A DNA stretch of 64,000 bases from Pyrus communis. Lineage: Eukaryota > Streptophyta > Magnoliopsida > Rosales > Rosaceae. The notes below the pieces were generated by a model that searched no databases, was not told where the DNA came from, and saw nothing but the letters and a program-made list of their open reading frames with translations. The position numbers were made by a program, and so were the translations under genes. Location: NCBI RefSeq assembly GCF_963583255.1, contig NC_084807.1, positions 16,949,072-17,013,071 of the forward strand, given 5' to 3'. Shown piece after piece: positions 1 to 12,947 of this stretch; position 1 is the first letter of the stretch, and each line of letters starts with the position of its first letter.

Positions 1-1480
1 CAGAATAAGACTCCTCGTCTCTCTCATTGGCAGGAATAGGGCTAGTAGTGATTGAATCAGATTGTGCTTCTTCAATGTCTGGTATCACAGTAACTGAGCT
101 TTCTTCCAAGGCTGGATTATTAATGCTCTAAGGGAGTGGAAACATTTCAAATAGTTCTTTCTCCTGACTTGTAGTATTCCCCATGTGAGTAAAATAAGGA
201 CAATCTTCTTCAAACTTCATATCCTTTGACACAATGAACTTTTTAGTGGATGGATTGTAGCACTTGTATCCTTTTTGGGTGGAAGAATACCCCCCAAACA
301 CACAATTGGTTGCCCTAGCATCAATTTGTCACAGTTCAAGGATTGAATGTGAACAAAGCAAACACATCCAAATACCTTAAGGTGTGTCAAATCAATTTTT
401 CTACCCTTGAGAACTTCTTAGGGAGATTTAAACCCTAGCACACGACTTGGGAGTCGGTTGATGAGGTAAATGGTAGTGAGGATAGCAAATGACCAAAATT
501 TCTTTGGAACATGCATGTGAAGCATGAGGGCACGAGTCTTCTCCAAGAGATCTCTATTTTTTCTCTCGGTTACTCCATTTTGTTGTGGAGTGCCTACACA
601 GCTGGTTTGATGTATTACGCCCCGAGAACTTATGTTTTAAAGCATGTTGTTGGATAGAAATTCAGTGCCATTATCGGATCTCAACACCTTAATGTTTGAT
701 TGAAATTGTGTTTTAACATGCATATGAAAGTCTTTGAAAATAGTTTGGACTTCACTCTTTGATTTCATAAGGTACACAAAACTCATTCGAGAGAAGTCAT
801 CAACATTTAAGACAAAGTACTTAAACCCTTTTATTGATTTAGTTGTTGGTCCCTATACATCAGTGTGCACCATTTCAAAAAGTTTACTTGTCCTAGACAT
901 TGAATTGCCAAAAGGTAGTCTAGTAAACTTAGAAAATTGACAAGTATCACAAGTGACATAAGATTTACAAAAATTTGGAAAAAATTTAGACAAGATAACT
1001 TCAGAAAGGTGAGCTAGTCCCTTATGCCAAAGTTGGTTTTCATCTATGGACTTCGAATAAGCTTGAAGGGCCTAAATAAAACAAGCATTCTTGCACATGT
1101 AGTAAAGTCCATTTATGAAGACCCCTTCACCAATCATCTTCATGGTGAGAACATCCTAAAACATCAAATTATCTGGTGAGATAATGGCATGGTAATTTAG
1201 GGTGTTTGTGATCTTTCCAATTGACAAAAGTTGGAAAGGAAAGGTTAGTACATATAAGGCAGTGGAAGATGTTTTGTGTGAGAGTAGGTTTATTTCTCCT
1301 TTTCCCAAGACTAAAACATTTTTTTCCATTTACAACAGACACATGTAAGGGACTTCAAATTTGTGACTTTGTTTGTGATATGATATGTGGCTCCTGAATC
1401 AATTACCCAACAATCATTTTCAGTACTAGTTAATAGGGCAGTAGTGAAGGTTTTGAGTATACCTGGTCATCCTTTGAAAC
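1..1480 (-). pseudogene. Ty1/copia pol relic (GAG-pre-integrase and integrase core), truncated by window edge
   Basis: Reading the minus strand gives a decayed copia polyprotein downstream of the gag part. In order I see a GAG-pre-integrase stretch with a WHKGLAHLSE-like motif near 1020-1050, a zinc-binding CDTC motif near 940-960, the integrase core with VDDFSR near 800, RSDNGTEF near 650-680 and GTPQQNG-like residues near 570-600, then the C-terminal stretch with a VFGGYSSTQKGYK-like motif near 270-300. Gag-pre-IN followed by integrase before any reverse transcriptase is the copia order. The RT and RNase H would lie left of position 1. Stops and frameshifts interrupt every frame, so no functional product is expected. 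The integrase would have inserted element cDNA into the chromosome. The family is clear; the exact lineage is not resolved. Confidence 0.85.
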
Positions 1481-2581
1481 TTTCTCATTTCCAGCTAGAA
1501 AGCTGACAAACTATCCCAACATGGTTGTGTGACTGTTCTCATCATTGCCTTAAGCTTGTGAACTTCCTTTGTGTCCCTTACTTTGAAGGTAAGCTGCAAA
1601 CTCATTAATAAGTGACAATGGATTGTCAGTGAACTCCATGGATCCTTGTGAGATAGTAGAAGGATGAGCATTCGCAAGTTGAGGTTGAAATTGTTGTGAG
1701 GATCTTGATATCATTTTTCCATCTTTGCTGAACTTAGGCTTGAGTTTAGGATGAAGTTCCCAACACTTGTCTTCCACATGGTCAATGCCATTGCAATATT
1801 TGCATTTCAGGTGTGTATTTCTACCCTTGTACACTTTAGCTTATAAGGTCTTGTAGTTTGAGGCATATGCACAAGTTTCACTCAATCTCGAGCCATGCTT
1901 AGTATTCATCACTTTCTTCCTTGCTTCCTCATGTTTGATAGTTGCACAGACATTGTTGAAGGAGGAAAGCTCTTGACTCAACAAGATGTGACTCCTTAGA
2001 TCCTCGTAGTTGGAGTTCAAACTCCCCAATAGCTAGTAGATTTTGTCTTTCTCAGGTCATTTTAGGAGCATGGTATGATCTGTGGTATGTGGAGGGTATA
2101 CATCCAACTTATTCCACATGGCTTTGAGGCTTCCAAGGCTTTGAACAAATGTTTTCCCTTCTTGTTAAGCACTTGCAATGTCCTTCTTAAGTTGAAAGAC
2201 ACAAGCATAGTTGTTTAGATTTCCATACATATCCTGTAAGGCTTTCCAAAGCTCATATAAAGAATTGTAGTAGCTAAAAATCTCAGCAACATGTTTCTCC
2301 ATGGTGTTGAGCAGCAAAGATATGACAAGTTGATCCTTGCAAAACCATGCACCTTATGTAGAGGATGAGCTGCCTGGAGCTTCCACACTTCTATTAACAA
2401 ACCCTAATTTTTCGTTGCCTCCGAGAGCTAATGATACAGCTCAAGACCAAGGGAGATAATTGAACTCGTTCAAGAGAACTGAACACAAATGTTGATTGGT
2501 GTTAACCTCGACGTTTGAGAAATTTGGAGGAGATGTATGGGAGATGTCATCCTCAATATTTACTGAATCTTCTTCAACCAT
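1481..2581 (-). pseudogene. Ty1/copia gag relic with CCHC zinc knuckle
   Basis: The ATG at 2579-2581 (minus strand) lies about 60 bases beyond the tRNA-Met primer site and starts an acidic N terminus followed by a copia-type gag domain (NYLPWS-like motif, then tryptophan- and leucine-rich helices). A CX2CX4HX4C zinc knuckle (C-KY-C-NGID-H-VEDK-C) reads near 1765-1805. The protein would coat and package element RNA in cytoplasmic particles. Several stops break the frame, for example near 2030 and 1840. It joins directly to the pol relic to its left, as in the single-ORF gag-pol of copia elements. It could be an Ale-like lineage, but that is only an impression. Confidence 0.85.
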
Positions 2582-2642
2582 GGCTTAAGGTTGAAGCAAA
2601 GATACAGCGAAAAAAAATAGCCAGAGACATGTTACAAAACTT

Positions 2643-2654
2643 GCTCTGATACCA
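2643..2654 (-). promoter_or_regulatory. Primer binding site (initiator tRNA-Met) of the copia element
   Basis: The minus strand reads TGGTATCAGAGC, the standard plant retroelement primer site complementary to the 3' end of initiator tRNA-Met. It directly abuts the proposed LTR end at 2655 and lies just upstream of the gag start, which fixes the element orientation. Confidence 0.9.
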
Positions 2655-3050
2655 TGTGGTAATTTTGGTTTAAAGCTTCCATGTGTATTTCATGATGATT
2701 ATTCAATGTACAAGAGACTGGTTATAAAAGAGAAGAAAGAGAAATGAGAGACCAAGAAGGAAGAAGGCATGGTGCCTACCTACTCTAAACCATGCACAAA
2801 GACTTTAACACCAATTAGTCACCTCCCTTAATTCAAGGGAAAACTGATTTACAATAATACATTAAGCCTTACCCTAGAGATTTACCTTAGAGATCACCCT
2901 TGGTAGCTAGCTCTAGAGGCCGGGAAAGAACACTTCAACAACACAAGCATAGATCACACGTCCATTACAACCTATTTGTAGATTATAAATCTGCAGATGC
3001 ATATATTACACAATAAAACAATTCAAATTCAAGCCACCTTTTACTACACA
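2655..3050 (-). mobile_element. Probable 5' LTR of the copia element
   Basis: The sequence starts TGTGGTAA right next to the primer site and a candidate far end reads TACTACACA at 3050, giving imperfect terminal inverted repeats of the TG...CA type. Length about 396 bp suits copia LTRs. The left boundary is firm because of the primer site. The right boundary is a guess, since the second LTR lies outside the window and cannot be compared. Confidence 0.55.
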
Positions 3051-3445
3051 AGCAAATCATGACAAGTAGCCTGTGAGTCCAAAACTCAAGGTAACCTCTA
3101 TAAGATGGTTGTAATTCTAATCAGTTACGTTATTTAGTTTAGGTTTGTTTGATTTGGTACGGCCAATTTGGTTGTGATTTCAGTTAGGTATGTTGTATAG
3201 TTTAGGTCGGATACCTTCGGTAGGGTCAATTTGGTACAATTTGTATTTTTTATGTTTTAGTTCATTAGGTTCGGTAATTTTAGTATCATTGATTGTTTGG
3301 CCTTATACATTATTTATGATTTGTAAAATCTTATGTGTTTCAATTGTTTGTGTTTGAATGCACCTAATAACTTATTTACTTCATTTTGTTGTAGTCGATC
3401 AAATTACACATATTACAATTATCTCATATCGTTATGTTATGAATC
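3051..3445. other. AT-rich intergenic stretch, nothing recognised
   Basis: Short repeated phrases (tttggt, ggttcggt) occur, but no coding frame, element end or RNA gene was recognised. Confidence 0.5.
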
Positions 3446-5420
3446 TCATAGGTGACACGAATTATGGCACAAAAGAGGATGAGTGAATATTCATTCTTAA
3501 CTAACACAGGGCCTTTGTCCACAAAAAACTTCAAGATCATGTTAACCTATTCACCTAGAACCTATAGAAAGGACACCTTTTGGGGTTTATTCAATACATA
3601 TAGAGATGGCATTGTGATAGAAGATGCACAGAAGAATGACTACGATGTTATCGGTATATTGCATACAATAAGGGTCTTAATTGCTTTGATATAAGTGGTA
3701 AGCATTTGACAAGAAGAATTGCATATATTGCTGCTATTTTTAGATTACCTAAAGGAAGCAAAGTAATTGAGCATGGAACCCAAGTTTTAAGACCTAGGAC
3801 AAAATTTTTGAAAAGAAATTTTGGCAACCTTGAAGGGTTAACCAAGGCTATTATTGAGGTTATGATGATTGAAGTGCAAAGGCAGTTAAAAAAGATGATC
3901 CCAAAGATTTTGTTCGTCTCATGTGTATCTACTTTTGCGTAACTCTCCTATTATGCAACATAGACACCATAATATCATAGAAACTTGTGAGCTACTATGA
4001 AGATATAAACAAAATGAAGGAGTATGCATAGTCCAATGCAAGTGCAGATTTGTTAGGTTAATCTCGTGCAAAAAAAGAGCAACCATGTAATTGGTTGTAT
4101 TGCAACACTACTTGAAAGTTCTCTGTGTCGACATTTCAATATTTCACTACTTTGTTTTTTTATTTTATTATTTATTTGATTTTTGGTTTGTGCAAGTATT
4201 GGTTGTGTGAGAAGACCCACATCATTAGCCCAATTCATAGAAAGGAAAACATGGCCCCAAGATTTGTCCAATGGAATTTGACAGCACTACATGAGTTGGA
4301 TAAGGTTGAGCTACAAACAATGAAGGTATTAATAGCTAAAAGCTTGCTTTCAATTTATCAAATGATTTGGTCATATTTTAGCATTATGAATTTACAAATT
4401 AGCAATGGTTCATATACTATTTTAAAGTTGTATTGCAGCCATATGAAGCAAGTGAAGAAGTAAATGCACTAATAAAACCACCGAAATATGTAACAACACA
4501 CCAACTTCACACCTCGAATGAGTTGGTACTCAGTACCAAACCTCTCACAACAAAATTGCAGTTGACGTCACACCAATGACAGACCAAAAGACAAAAAAAT
4601 AGTATTATCAGCGATTGGATTACCATGGGCAGTAATGGGAATAAAAGAGTCAGTGTCGAAGTCACATCATATTATACATCAGTGAACAAAGCACCTGATA
4701 ACATGAAAAGTTCTATATCATGCAAGATAGGTCCAAGTGATTTCCCCAATTAGACATTAATACCATCCCAAAATTTTGACAAACATGCAATTGATGAAGA
4801 CCAACAAGTGATAATGGTCAGTAAAATGGAGAATTTGCAAAAGGAGAACAAAAAACTAAAAATAGAGTTGTCCAAGTTGAATATCAGGTGTGAGGTTGCT
4901 GAAGTAACTGCTGGTCTAGTGAATGAATCTTTTAACATTGCTGGAAGTGCCTTGGAAAATGTACGGTTAAAACAAAAAAATGTACTTGAAGCTGAGAACC
5001 ATGCTTTGAGAAAGGAAATTATGGGATTACATAATGGTGATACTGAAATTATGGTACCACCACAACGATCCATAATAAGTGACTAAAAAATAAACAACGA
5101 AAGAATGTCTTAGAAAGTTATGAATGTGAACTATTGGTTAAATGGACATCGTCAAACCGTTCAAAAGGGTTTTCGCATGTGAAGAAAATCGTTGGTCTCA
5201 TTATTGAAGAGGGAAGGATTGATGATAACCAACCAATTTAATCAAAAAGATGAAGAATGAACTTGTTGATGACTACAACAACAAACTAGATTATACGAAC
5301 TAGAATGAAAATATTTACAATAGTTGAGGACTACAAAAGAAAGAAAAAAAACAATGGCTACATTGAATCCCTCACTTGACATCTTGAGTACTAACATTGG
5401 GAAATGCCTAGATGGAAGAG
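3446..5420 (+). pseudogene. Relic of a transposon-type gene, N-terminal half (domain typical of plant Ulp1-containing mobile genes)
   Basis: Three frames together give one decayed product. The start (about 3452-3690) contains a stretch with WGLFNTYRDG and KNDYDVIGI, followed at 3700-3940 by LTRRIAYIAAIFRLPKGSK and a region ending DPKDFVRLMCIYFCVTLL-like. This wording is typical of the N-terminal domain found with Ulp1 peptidases in plant mobile genes. From 4810 to 5080 a leucine- and lysine-rich segment with heptad spacing suggests a coiled coil, and a charged tail continues to about 5420. Stops and frameshifts are frequent. The matching peptidase end lies downstream at 8636-9690. The assignment is by pattern memory of the family, not by search. 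Confidence 0.5.
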
Positions 5421-6349
5421 ACAGGGAGTGAAATTGCTACTAGGTGGAATAATCTGCAATTTAAAATCTATATACGTGCTTGTCTAACTAGTCAGCCACA
5501 CTCATCAATTAAGCTCATGTATGTTAGTTTACTCACAGCAGAAGAAGTCAAATTGAAGCTCAGTTTGCTAAAAAGTTCCTAGTTAACTAAGATCCGGTTT
5601 AATGCACATTTTAATATTGTCAAGCTTAGTTGCAAGAACTTATCTATTTGTGGATAATGATGAACATCTATCACAAGCAAAAGGAAGACAAGTAAACTAG
5701 TGAAGCAATCAATTGCACAGGATGTTTTTGGCCAGAAAAACCTACCTCTGGGTTAAATAACCAGGGACTCTCCACTGAGTGCAATAAACTAGTGAAATCA
5801 AGATTCTTACAAAGTTGCCACACAAACTCGATTCCTAAATCCTAATCTACAGAGCAGCTTGTACCTTTGTGCAACCTTGCCTTTCACGAAGTGGACTCCT
5901 TTGGTCTTCACAAAGTGGCAACTCCTCTTAAGCTCTTCACCTTGGGGCATCGAAATCCAATCAACTTATGCAGCAAATGGTGTTATGATGAAGTTGATGC
6001 AAATATGGATTCGATGTCTAGTTAGCTTCACTAATCAAACACTTGAAAAATGAAACTGATGCGAATCTAAAAAGAGGTCAGTTCAAAGATTTGAAAGGTA
6101 GAAATAGTTGACCTAAAACAAAGATCAAAATCACAAAAGCAATGCTACCCTAATATGCAATAATGTGGGTGTTTAGTGCATGAATATGATTTTGTGACTA
6201 GGGTTTTCAAGTAAGAACAAAAGGGCAACTCTCAGCTGAAACAACCCTTATTAGAAAAATATAAACCTCCTAGCCAATCTGAAATGAAACCTTAGATTGT
6301 GCTTTTATAGTGGGCTGATGTTTCAGACAAAGAGAAGGGTTGGGAAGGC
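5421..6349. other. Non-coding stretch, unidentified
   Basis: No coherent coding frame was found. Probably intron or insertion sequence within the Ulp1-type relic. A TATA-like string (ctataaaagcaca on the minus strand near 6310) hints at LTR material. Confidence 0.35.
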
Positions 6350-6626
6350 CACGTGTCGTGGTAGGAATAAATTTATGCGACTTCGTTATCTTATTTCTTT
6401 GCATTTATTATAGTAATTTATGTTATTTTCGTATTATTGTAGGTCCAGTTGGTAAAGGGGACAATAAATAGTCAAATGGAGTAATTTGGAGCAATTTTGG
6501 ACCTGGATTGGATAGCAGACATCAATAGCATATGGGCTGGACGTTTTGGTGTTTAAAAGGCGTTAAACATGTGCTAAAATCTGGAGAAATTAAAGTTGAG
6601 GCTTGGAAGGCAAAGAATTACACAAG

Positions 6627-6740
6627 AAAAAGGAATCCTAGTTGGAGAGAAGTTCAGTGACTTGTTTTGAAGTCCAAATAAAGAAAAAGGAATCCTAGTT
6701 GGAGAGAAGTTCAGTGACTTGTTTTGAAGTCCAAATAAAG
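6627..6740. repeat. Perfect 57-bp tandem duplication
   Basis: The unit beginning aaaaaggaatcctag at 6627-6683 is repeated base for base at 6684-6740. It lies in the LTR-like region. The perfect identity points to a recent slippage or replication event. Confidence 0.95.
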
Positions 6741-6978
6741 AATCAAAGATGAATCTGGCTTGTTAGAAGACCAGGAATAAAATGGGAAAGGAATTGGGAT
6801 ATCTAGCCTAATTTAGAGGTGCCAAATAAGGCAAAAAGGTGCAAAATAAAGGCTAAGTTGCTGGGATCACTTTAGCCACTTTTACTTGCCCATTTTATTT
6901 TGGACGAATTACACAATTCTGATTACCTATTTTTCCTTTATTTTCATTCACTCTAAAGAAAACCCTAGCCGTGCCCTA

Positions 6979-6996
6979 TATATATATATATATACG
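6979..6996. repeat. (TA)n microsatellite
   Basis: Simple alternating TA run inside the LTR-like sequence; could double as a TATA element of that LTR. Confidence 0.8.
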
Positions 6997-8635
6997 AAGT
7001 GTTTTGCAACGTTGAAAGGTGTGCCGCGCCTACCATTAATCCATTGAAGTTGCTGGAATTTTCAAAGTTCTTTCTCTCTTTGTTTTAAGTTTCAATGTTC
7101 ATTTTAGAATTTTTTTTTGGTTATGATGAACATGTGTAACTAAGTTTCTTTTTAGTTAGAGATGAATTTGAAGCCACGATCATATGTTTTATATAAATTG
7201 ATTACATCCAGTTATTGTTTCATAAAACGTGAATGCAATTTACTTATCTATTTTATAGAAAACTTATTCTTGTATGTCTATTAAGGATGCATACATAGTT
7301 TGCATGCAGAGATTTGATGCTAGAATATAAGGGAATTTTACCTAATCGTTATGAACTTATACTTGCAAGTAGTAAAAGTCACTAGTCATGATTGAGTTAA
7401 GTAAATCCTTAGTAGGAGTATCATGCTTTTTATAGTTACAAATGCTTTGTTAATGCTTATGATTTTCACAGAACTTAATGATCTTCGAGATGTATCTCTA
7501 TCATGCATTTCATAGATAGGGAACTTGAGAAAAATAATTTGGTTGCGTCATTGAGTCCAATTCAATGAACTTCGAAAAATCTGAGAGTTAATTAGTGTTG
7601 TTCACAATTAATTTGGGGCATTGTAATTCATGGTTTATAGGAAGAATAACTGGAAATTGATTTGTATGCATATGATTCATGTGTGCAGAAGAATCCTTTA
7701 GCTATCCTTTCATCCATATTTCATTCACAACTTAATTTACTTGCTGCCATTTTACTTTTGTTTTTATTAAATTTGTCCAAAATCCCCCCAGTCATTGTTT
7801 TGTTGTTAGTTTAACTTGGTTTTCAGTTTTATAAGTTTAATTTGTGTTGATTAGCATCCCTTCTAATCCCTGGAATAGAACGATCCCTATTTACTCGTAC
7901 TATGATTGCATAATTTATATAGGGTTTAATTTGTGTGTTAGTGTTTACCACATGATCATGTGCAAAAGAAATCTGAAAAGATTTAAGGTTAAAAAACACT
8001 CTTGGAAAAAAAGTTGTCAGATAGCCCATGTGTGTTGTCTTAAAGTGTATGCCCAACTCGCGCGAAGGCAGCGAGAAGTTTTGATGAGACAACCACTAGA
8101 CAAAATGTACTGGAAATAATGACATGAAGTGCATATATATGAACAAACCTTTGATGTAAGAATTTAAGCTCTTGAGAAGACTATTTCTAGCAACGCGATC
8201 CCAGAGAACCATTTAAACCCTAAATCTAACTAGAGTATGTGTTGTACAATTTATAACATTTGACAAGAAAAGCCAAACAATAAAATTAGACTTCACACAG
8301 AGAAGCTTGACAAATATCTTAGAAGCACTACTTCCAGGTGAGTCCACATTTATCTTAATTGTTTTAACTCAATGTTGCATGCACATTGTAATTGATTTAA
8401 TTGAACATGTCAAAAGTATTTGACATGTTTGTTCATATGATTCACCCAAAGTGCACCATTATAGAAGGGTGATCTGGTTGTTATATTCAAATAAGATGTT
8501 GAGTTCTTGCTAAAGGAATTAGGATTACGCACATGTGTAAGTTTGCCAATTTTAAAAAGAATTAGTACCTTCAAAAACCTATTACTTGTTGGCCTTTATA
8601 ACTATTTGAATTGATTTTCAATATGACAAATGTAC

Positions 8636-9690
8636 GCAGGCTATCGATGCATTCACTGAGATGCTTTCGATCCGCTAGTCGATAGATCTACTGAGGAAAA
8701 CAAAATTGCTATTTATGCCCACGCATTGCTGGGTAAGAATACGAGTCACTTATTCATGGTTGAAAGTGAAAACTAACATGTTTTTGGTGGTCAGTAATGA
8801 AAATATAGTGCATATTTCCATAATTTTCTAGCTTGGGTTTTATCGTTACAATAAAGTGGTTTAGGTACAGTCAATTAGGTCTCATTTAGTAGCTTTGGTT
8901 TGTACAAAATTGGTATATATTTTTTTGTCTTTCATTTTTTTTTTTTGATGAATTTTATACCACTAATATATCATACTCATTATTGATGGTAGGAATACAT
9001 CATACGTGGCGAAATCCAACAACGAAACAGATGCTAATGGATTTTGGGTTGAGTGAATTCATTTTCATTCCTTTGAGGCACCAAATTACATGGCATTTTA
9101 CATTGATGGTCCTTATAATAAAGGAACATAAATGGCATCATTACAATCCATTAACAATTGAGAAAAACAAAGTTAAACGACGAGTGCTACAAAGATGCTC
9201 AAAATATTGTAGGTTACCTTTACAATTTTGAATGAGATATTTCCTTTGAAATGAAATTCTATACTAGGTATACGGTGGCTAAATGTTTGAATAAGAATTA
9301 AACCAAATGCAAAATTAGCTTTAACAACAGGAGTGGCTAAGAAGAGAGGGAAAACCATAATAGTGAGGGAGCCACTGAAAAGGGGGGGAGAACGAAACAT
9401 ATAACTTTTTAAACTGTGTAGGTGCTAAGTGTCCCCTATTCTCGAGTCCAATTTTTCCACAACATGATGAATCATCGTACGTGTTTTGAATTCTCTCCCA
9501 TTCAAATTGTTTACAGTTTACATGTATTAGTGTTTAGTATTCATTTGATGATTCTCAAGGTTGACCGTGTTGTGACTATTATGTACTAGATGGAACATTT
9601 AGCAGAGGAATGGCCACAAAAAGGAATTTTTTTTAGGAGGTTGAACATATAATGATGAAAGCAAAGATCATGAGCAAGTTGCTGACTGCT
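8636..9690 (+). pseudogene. Ulp1-type (C48) cysteine peptidase relic of a mobile gene, C-terminal half
   Basis: Near 8640-8730 a frame reads AIDAFTEML and NKIAIYAHALLG-like, ending at a GTAAG splice donor at 8731. After an AT-rich stretch, a TAG acceptor at about 8989-8991 leads into 8992-9165 with IFIPLRHQITWHFTLMVLI and WHHYNPL, the family's His-Trp segment before the active-site Asp/Asn. A PQHDESS-like string near 9455-9480 matches the region before the catalytic Cys, but the expected D-C-G reads as tyrosine-valine, so the catalytic cysteine is missing. Such peptidases cleave SUMO-like tails. Plant mobile elements have captured them repeatedly. With no intact frame this copy must be dead. 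Confidence 0.5.
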
Positions 9691-11339
9691 CAATAAGGAA
9701 AAGAATGAGGTAGTTGGAGACTTTATAACAAAAAAGAAATAGTTGGAGTTTTAGTTACATTTCATCGATGACAATAATATGTTAGGGATGAACATCTTTG
9801 TGTAAACAAGAATTATCGTTGTTTATTTTTTTTTTAATTTAAATAAACATTCACGAGTGTACTTAATAATGATCCCATAACTGGTACAAATGAATTTTCT
9901 AATTGGATGATGATTTGATCAGTTTGGTCATATTGAGTTTGTACCTACTTGATGCTTAGTGTTTGAATCACTTAATATTATGTTGTGTGACTAAAGACCA
10001 TCGAATCAAATTCTTTTGCAACTGCATGATGCAGCCGTTATTGTACCGGATGCCGTGTACTTCTCATGGTTTTTTTTTAGAAATTTTGCAATTGCATGAT
10101 GCATATGTTATTGTACTTGGTGCCATGTGTTTATTTTTCATGGTTTGCTTTTGGTTTGGTCAATTCTGATGTAGGAGTAATCAAAATTCCATTCGTTAGT
10201 TATTTAAAAAAAATTGACAAGAAAAATCGTTGTAACCAGCTGAAATTGAAGGATTTCATTAACCCTTATATTCCACGTGATACAGTATAAATGAAAAATC
10301 TCTAATAATCTTAATATAATGAGACAGTGAAGGGATTCATTAACCATTGTAATTAGCTAAAATCAAGGGATTTATTAACTATTGTGATGAACTGAATTGT
10401 GACCATAATTAAAGAGATTTGACATTTGCTCTTTCGTTAATGAAATTCAATAACCATTGTAGTCATACTTATTATTGATATTAAAAAATTAATCAACATT
10501 ACTATTGAAAGTTAGACAACATAACCAAATCATACTAAATTAACTAAAACAAGACACCATTTCATTGAAAAGTAAATCTTTATTCTAATTGTCAACATGA
10601 AATTCATCAACATAAATCATTGGGTTGCACACAACATAGACAATCATACCAAATCCATTGAACTAAATCAACCATACCTAAACTTTTAGGGCACGTTGAT
10701 TGATGTTGTCATGGACAACACCAGATTAGCCATTGTTGCAATTGGAAAACTCATGTTTACTTAGTTTTCTAAGCTTGTCAATGACTTTTGCAACAATGAG
10801 TTGCCTTTAAATCTCATAGCAAGCAGCACTCTCAGCTTGGACTTCAGGTTCAAAAGTGCAAAAATTGTTATGATGTCCTATTGCTCGAAGCTCCAATTCC
10901 TAGCGACCGCACCTAAATACATATGTAATAGTAGACGTGATTAAGCATGATTAACTAATTCTGGTATACACATAAAAATCAGTTAAGTAGTAGATACTAA
11001 GGGAGGACAAGAAAATATCTTTGACACACAAGATTAGTACATCAATTTTCCACAACTAACCAAGAAATGATAAAAAAGAATATTAACTTTTTCGTTCATA
11101 CAATTTGGTAGCAATACTTCTGTAGGTGCAATTGAATAGGTTTAGAAAACCTAAACAAGACACCATTTCATTGAGGAGTAAATCTTTATTCTAAACTCTT
11201 TAATAATCACCATATGGAAACATAGTTCTAGTAGTAACAAAACTAAGATCACCAGAAAGAAAAAAAAAAACATTGTTCTAGTGTCAAGATAAATTAAAAG
11301 ATAAGTTGTCGAATTTGGGCTTCATATTTATGGGAACTA
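9691..11339. other. AT-rich region with short repeats, probably the flank of the MULE relic
   Basis: No gene was recognised. It holds a diverged tandem duplication (10014-10150) and two copies of an about 44-bp phrase (aagacaccatttcattga...) near 10552 and 11157. The minus strand near 10720-10870 gives a short frame of unknown origin. Confidence 0.4.
10014..10150. repeat. Diverged tandem duplication, about 65-70 bp unit
   Basis: Both halves share tttgcaa(c/t)tgcatgatgca, ttattgtac and tcatggtttt in the same order, with about 15-20 percent difference by eye. Confidence 0.75.
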
Positions 11340-12418
11340 TGCCGCCAGAGTCGATGACACCTCCCACATGTTATCGACCTTGATTGTTTGCCAAGTGATT
11401 TCATCATCTTAAGCTTTAGGCTCCTAGATTGTTTTTAGTCAATGACAGAAAAATTTCTTCAACTCCACCAATATCAAGTTGTCAATGTTTGAAATTGCAT
11501 ATATTGGAAAGGACTACGAACGCTTGTAGTATTCAATAGTGAAGAAACCTTCAACAATCATAAAGATTCTTGTCATCATTGATAATCCCAGCCACTACAT
11601 GCTCACATGGAAACCCTTTAATTTGCCATTGATAACATGAACGTAAACGTCTTTCCAAATCCACTATTACTGAAATCAAATATCATTGTATACCTAAAAA
11701 ACAGAGTGACTTACCTGGCTTATTTACCAATGACTACCAACGTCCAAAACTTGATTAAGGTGTTCCTCCATCTCTAGATATAAAAATGTATTTATGATGC
11801 TCGAAACCATTTAGATTTCATTTCCATCATCATCACTCTATACCATCAACCATTTGATAAATTGGGAACGATTGTTCTTCACATATTCAAGAATTAAAAA
11901 ATCCTACAACATTGGACCACATTTCGTCATACCTATAAAAGGGAATAATAATTAATGTATGAGCCTCATTCAACAACAAATGATGAGAAGAAAAAAAAAA
12001 AAAAAAAAAACAAAATAATGATTAATGTATGAGCCGCATTCGACCAAATCACTGTTCAATCAAAGAAAGTCTTCACTACAAATCCGCCTTCATCCTCTAA
12101 AAACCTTAGGTACATATAAAAGACTTCTAGGTAGATGCATAAGCACACTTGCAAAACAAATGCACAATATGATAACTGAAAATTTTGCCCTAACCTGTAG
12201 AATATTTACAAAAGACATTTCTCTCCAAATGTTCCAAACAAAAAGCATGATGAGAATATAGAAAAACTTTAGCCATAGACTCAAGCAACCTCTTACTCCT
12301 ATTTGAAACAAAAGTAACTGTTCATTCTTACAATGTCAACATATAGCACAATTGCTCCATGAGCCATGTCTAGTTTTCTTCATTCTCAATAACAACCATG
12401 GCAAAAGAAAAGGAAAAA
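11340..12418 (-). pseudogene. MULE transposase relic, C-terminal half (second catalytic region and SWIM zinc finger)
   Basis: On the minus strand, 12215-12290 reads FLYSHHAFCLEHLERN, matching the 'HxxCxRHLxxN' region of Mutator-like transposases. Further on, 11560-11690 reads CYQWQIKGFPCEHVVAGI followed by a FFTIEYYKR-like stretch, the SWIM zinc finger (CxC...CxH) that follows the DDE domain in MULEs. The two parts are in the right order and spacing. Stops interrupt them. The N-terminal half continues at 16091-16790 on the far side of a solo LTR inserted at 12418/16091. The transposase would cut and paste the element DNA. No terminal inverted repeats were identified. Confidence 0.7.
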
Positions 12419-12947
12419 TGACACGCCCCGACCCGGAATGCCCACTAGGACTTTGAATCAAGCTATGCTGGCTGACACAAGGAAGGCGTTGAAGCCATAA
12501 AGTGTGATAATGTGAAAACTATGAATAAATTTAGACATAGAAGTGCCTAAGTACATGAGTGCGCGGTGAGCAGGTATAGACCCATACACACGTGATACAG
12601 AGTATAAGTAGAGTACAGTAAGGTAAGATAACAATTATACCATCATAAGAAGCCACATGTACTGGGAAGTGACACGAATCCTTGTCGATACGGAAACTTT
12701 ACTACTAGAACCTGGAGGGGTGCAAAATAGAAAATGTGAGTGGGCGAAAACAAAGTTTTTCAAAAACCATTCACTTATCAAAGGTAATAACCCCTCGCTA
12801 TAAAACTTGTATAATTTCCCAGAAAATAGAACACATACGTATATCAAAACCATGCTCGGAATAGCAAAATCCACATATATGCCATGTCAAATATCATATC
12901 ATAAAATATGTCAGCCAGGTGATATAAATCAATGCAAATGATATATC

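Larger units (their letters stand above)
6350..7960 (+). mobile_element. Tat/Athila-like gypsy LTR sequence (relic)
   Basis: The wording (ttggagcaattttggacc near 6490-6510, a TATA run near 6980, and a block near 7855-7925 with aatccctggaatagaacga) resembles the long LTRs of Tat/Athila gypsy elements, which carry a conserved 'ccctgtgga-cgaccc' type block near their end. No primer site, internal region or target duplication was recognised, so this may be a solo LTR or fragment. It separates the two halves of the Ulp1-type relic. Boundaries are approximate. Confidence 0.4.

Noticed and set aside
5859..6053. 64-codon plus-strand frame
   Set aside because: No similarity or codon pattern; lies between pieces of transposon relics.
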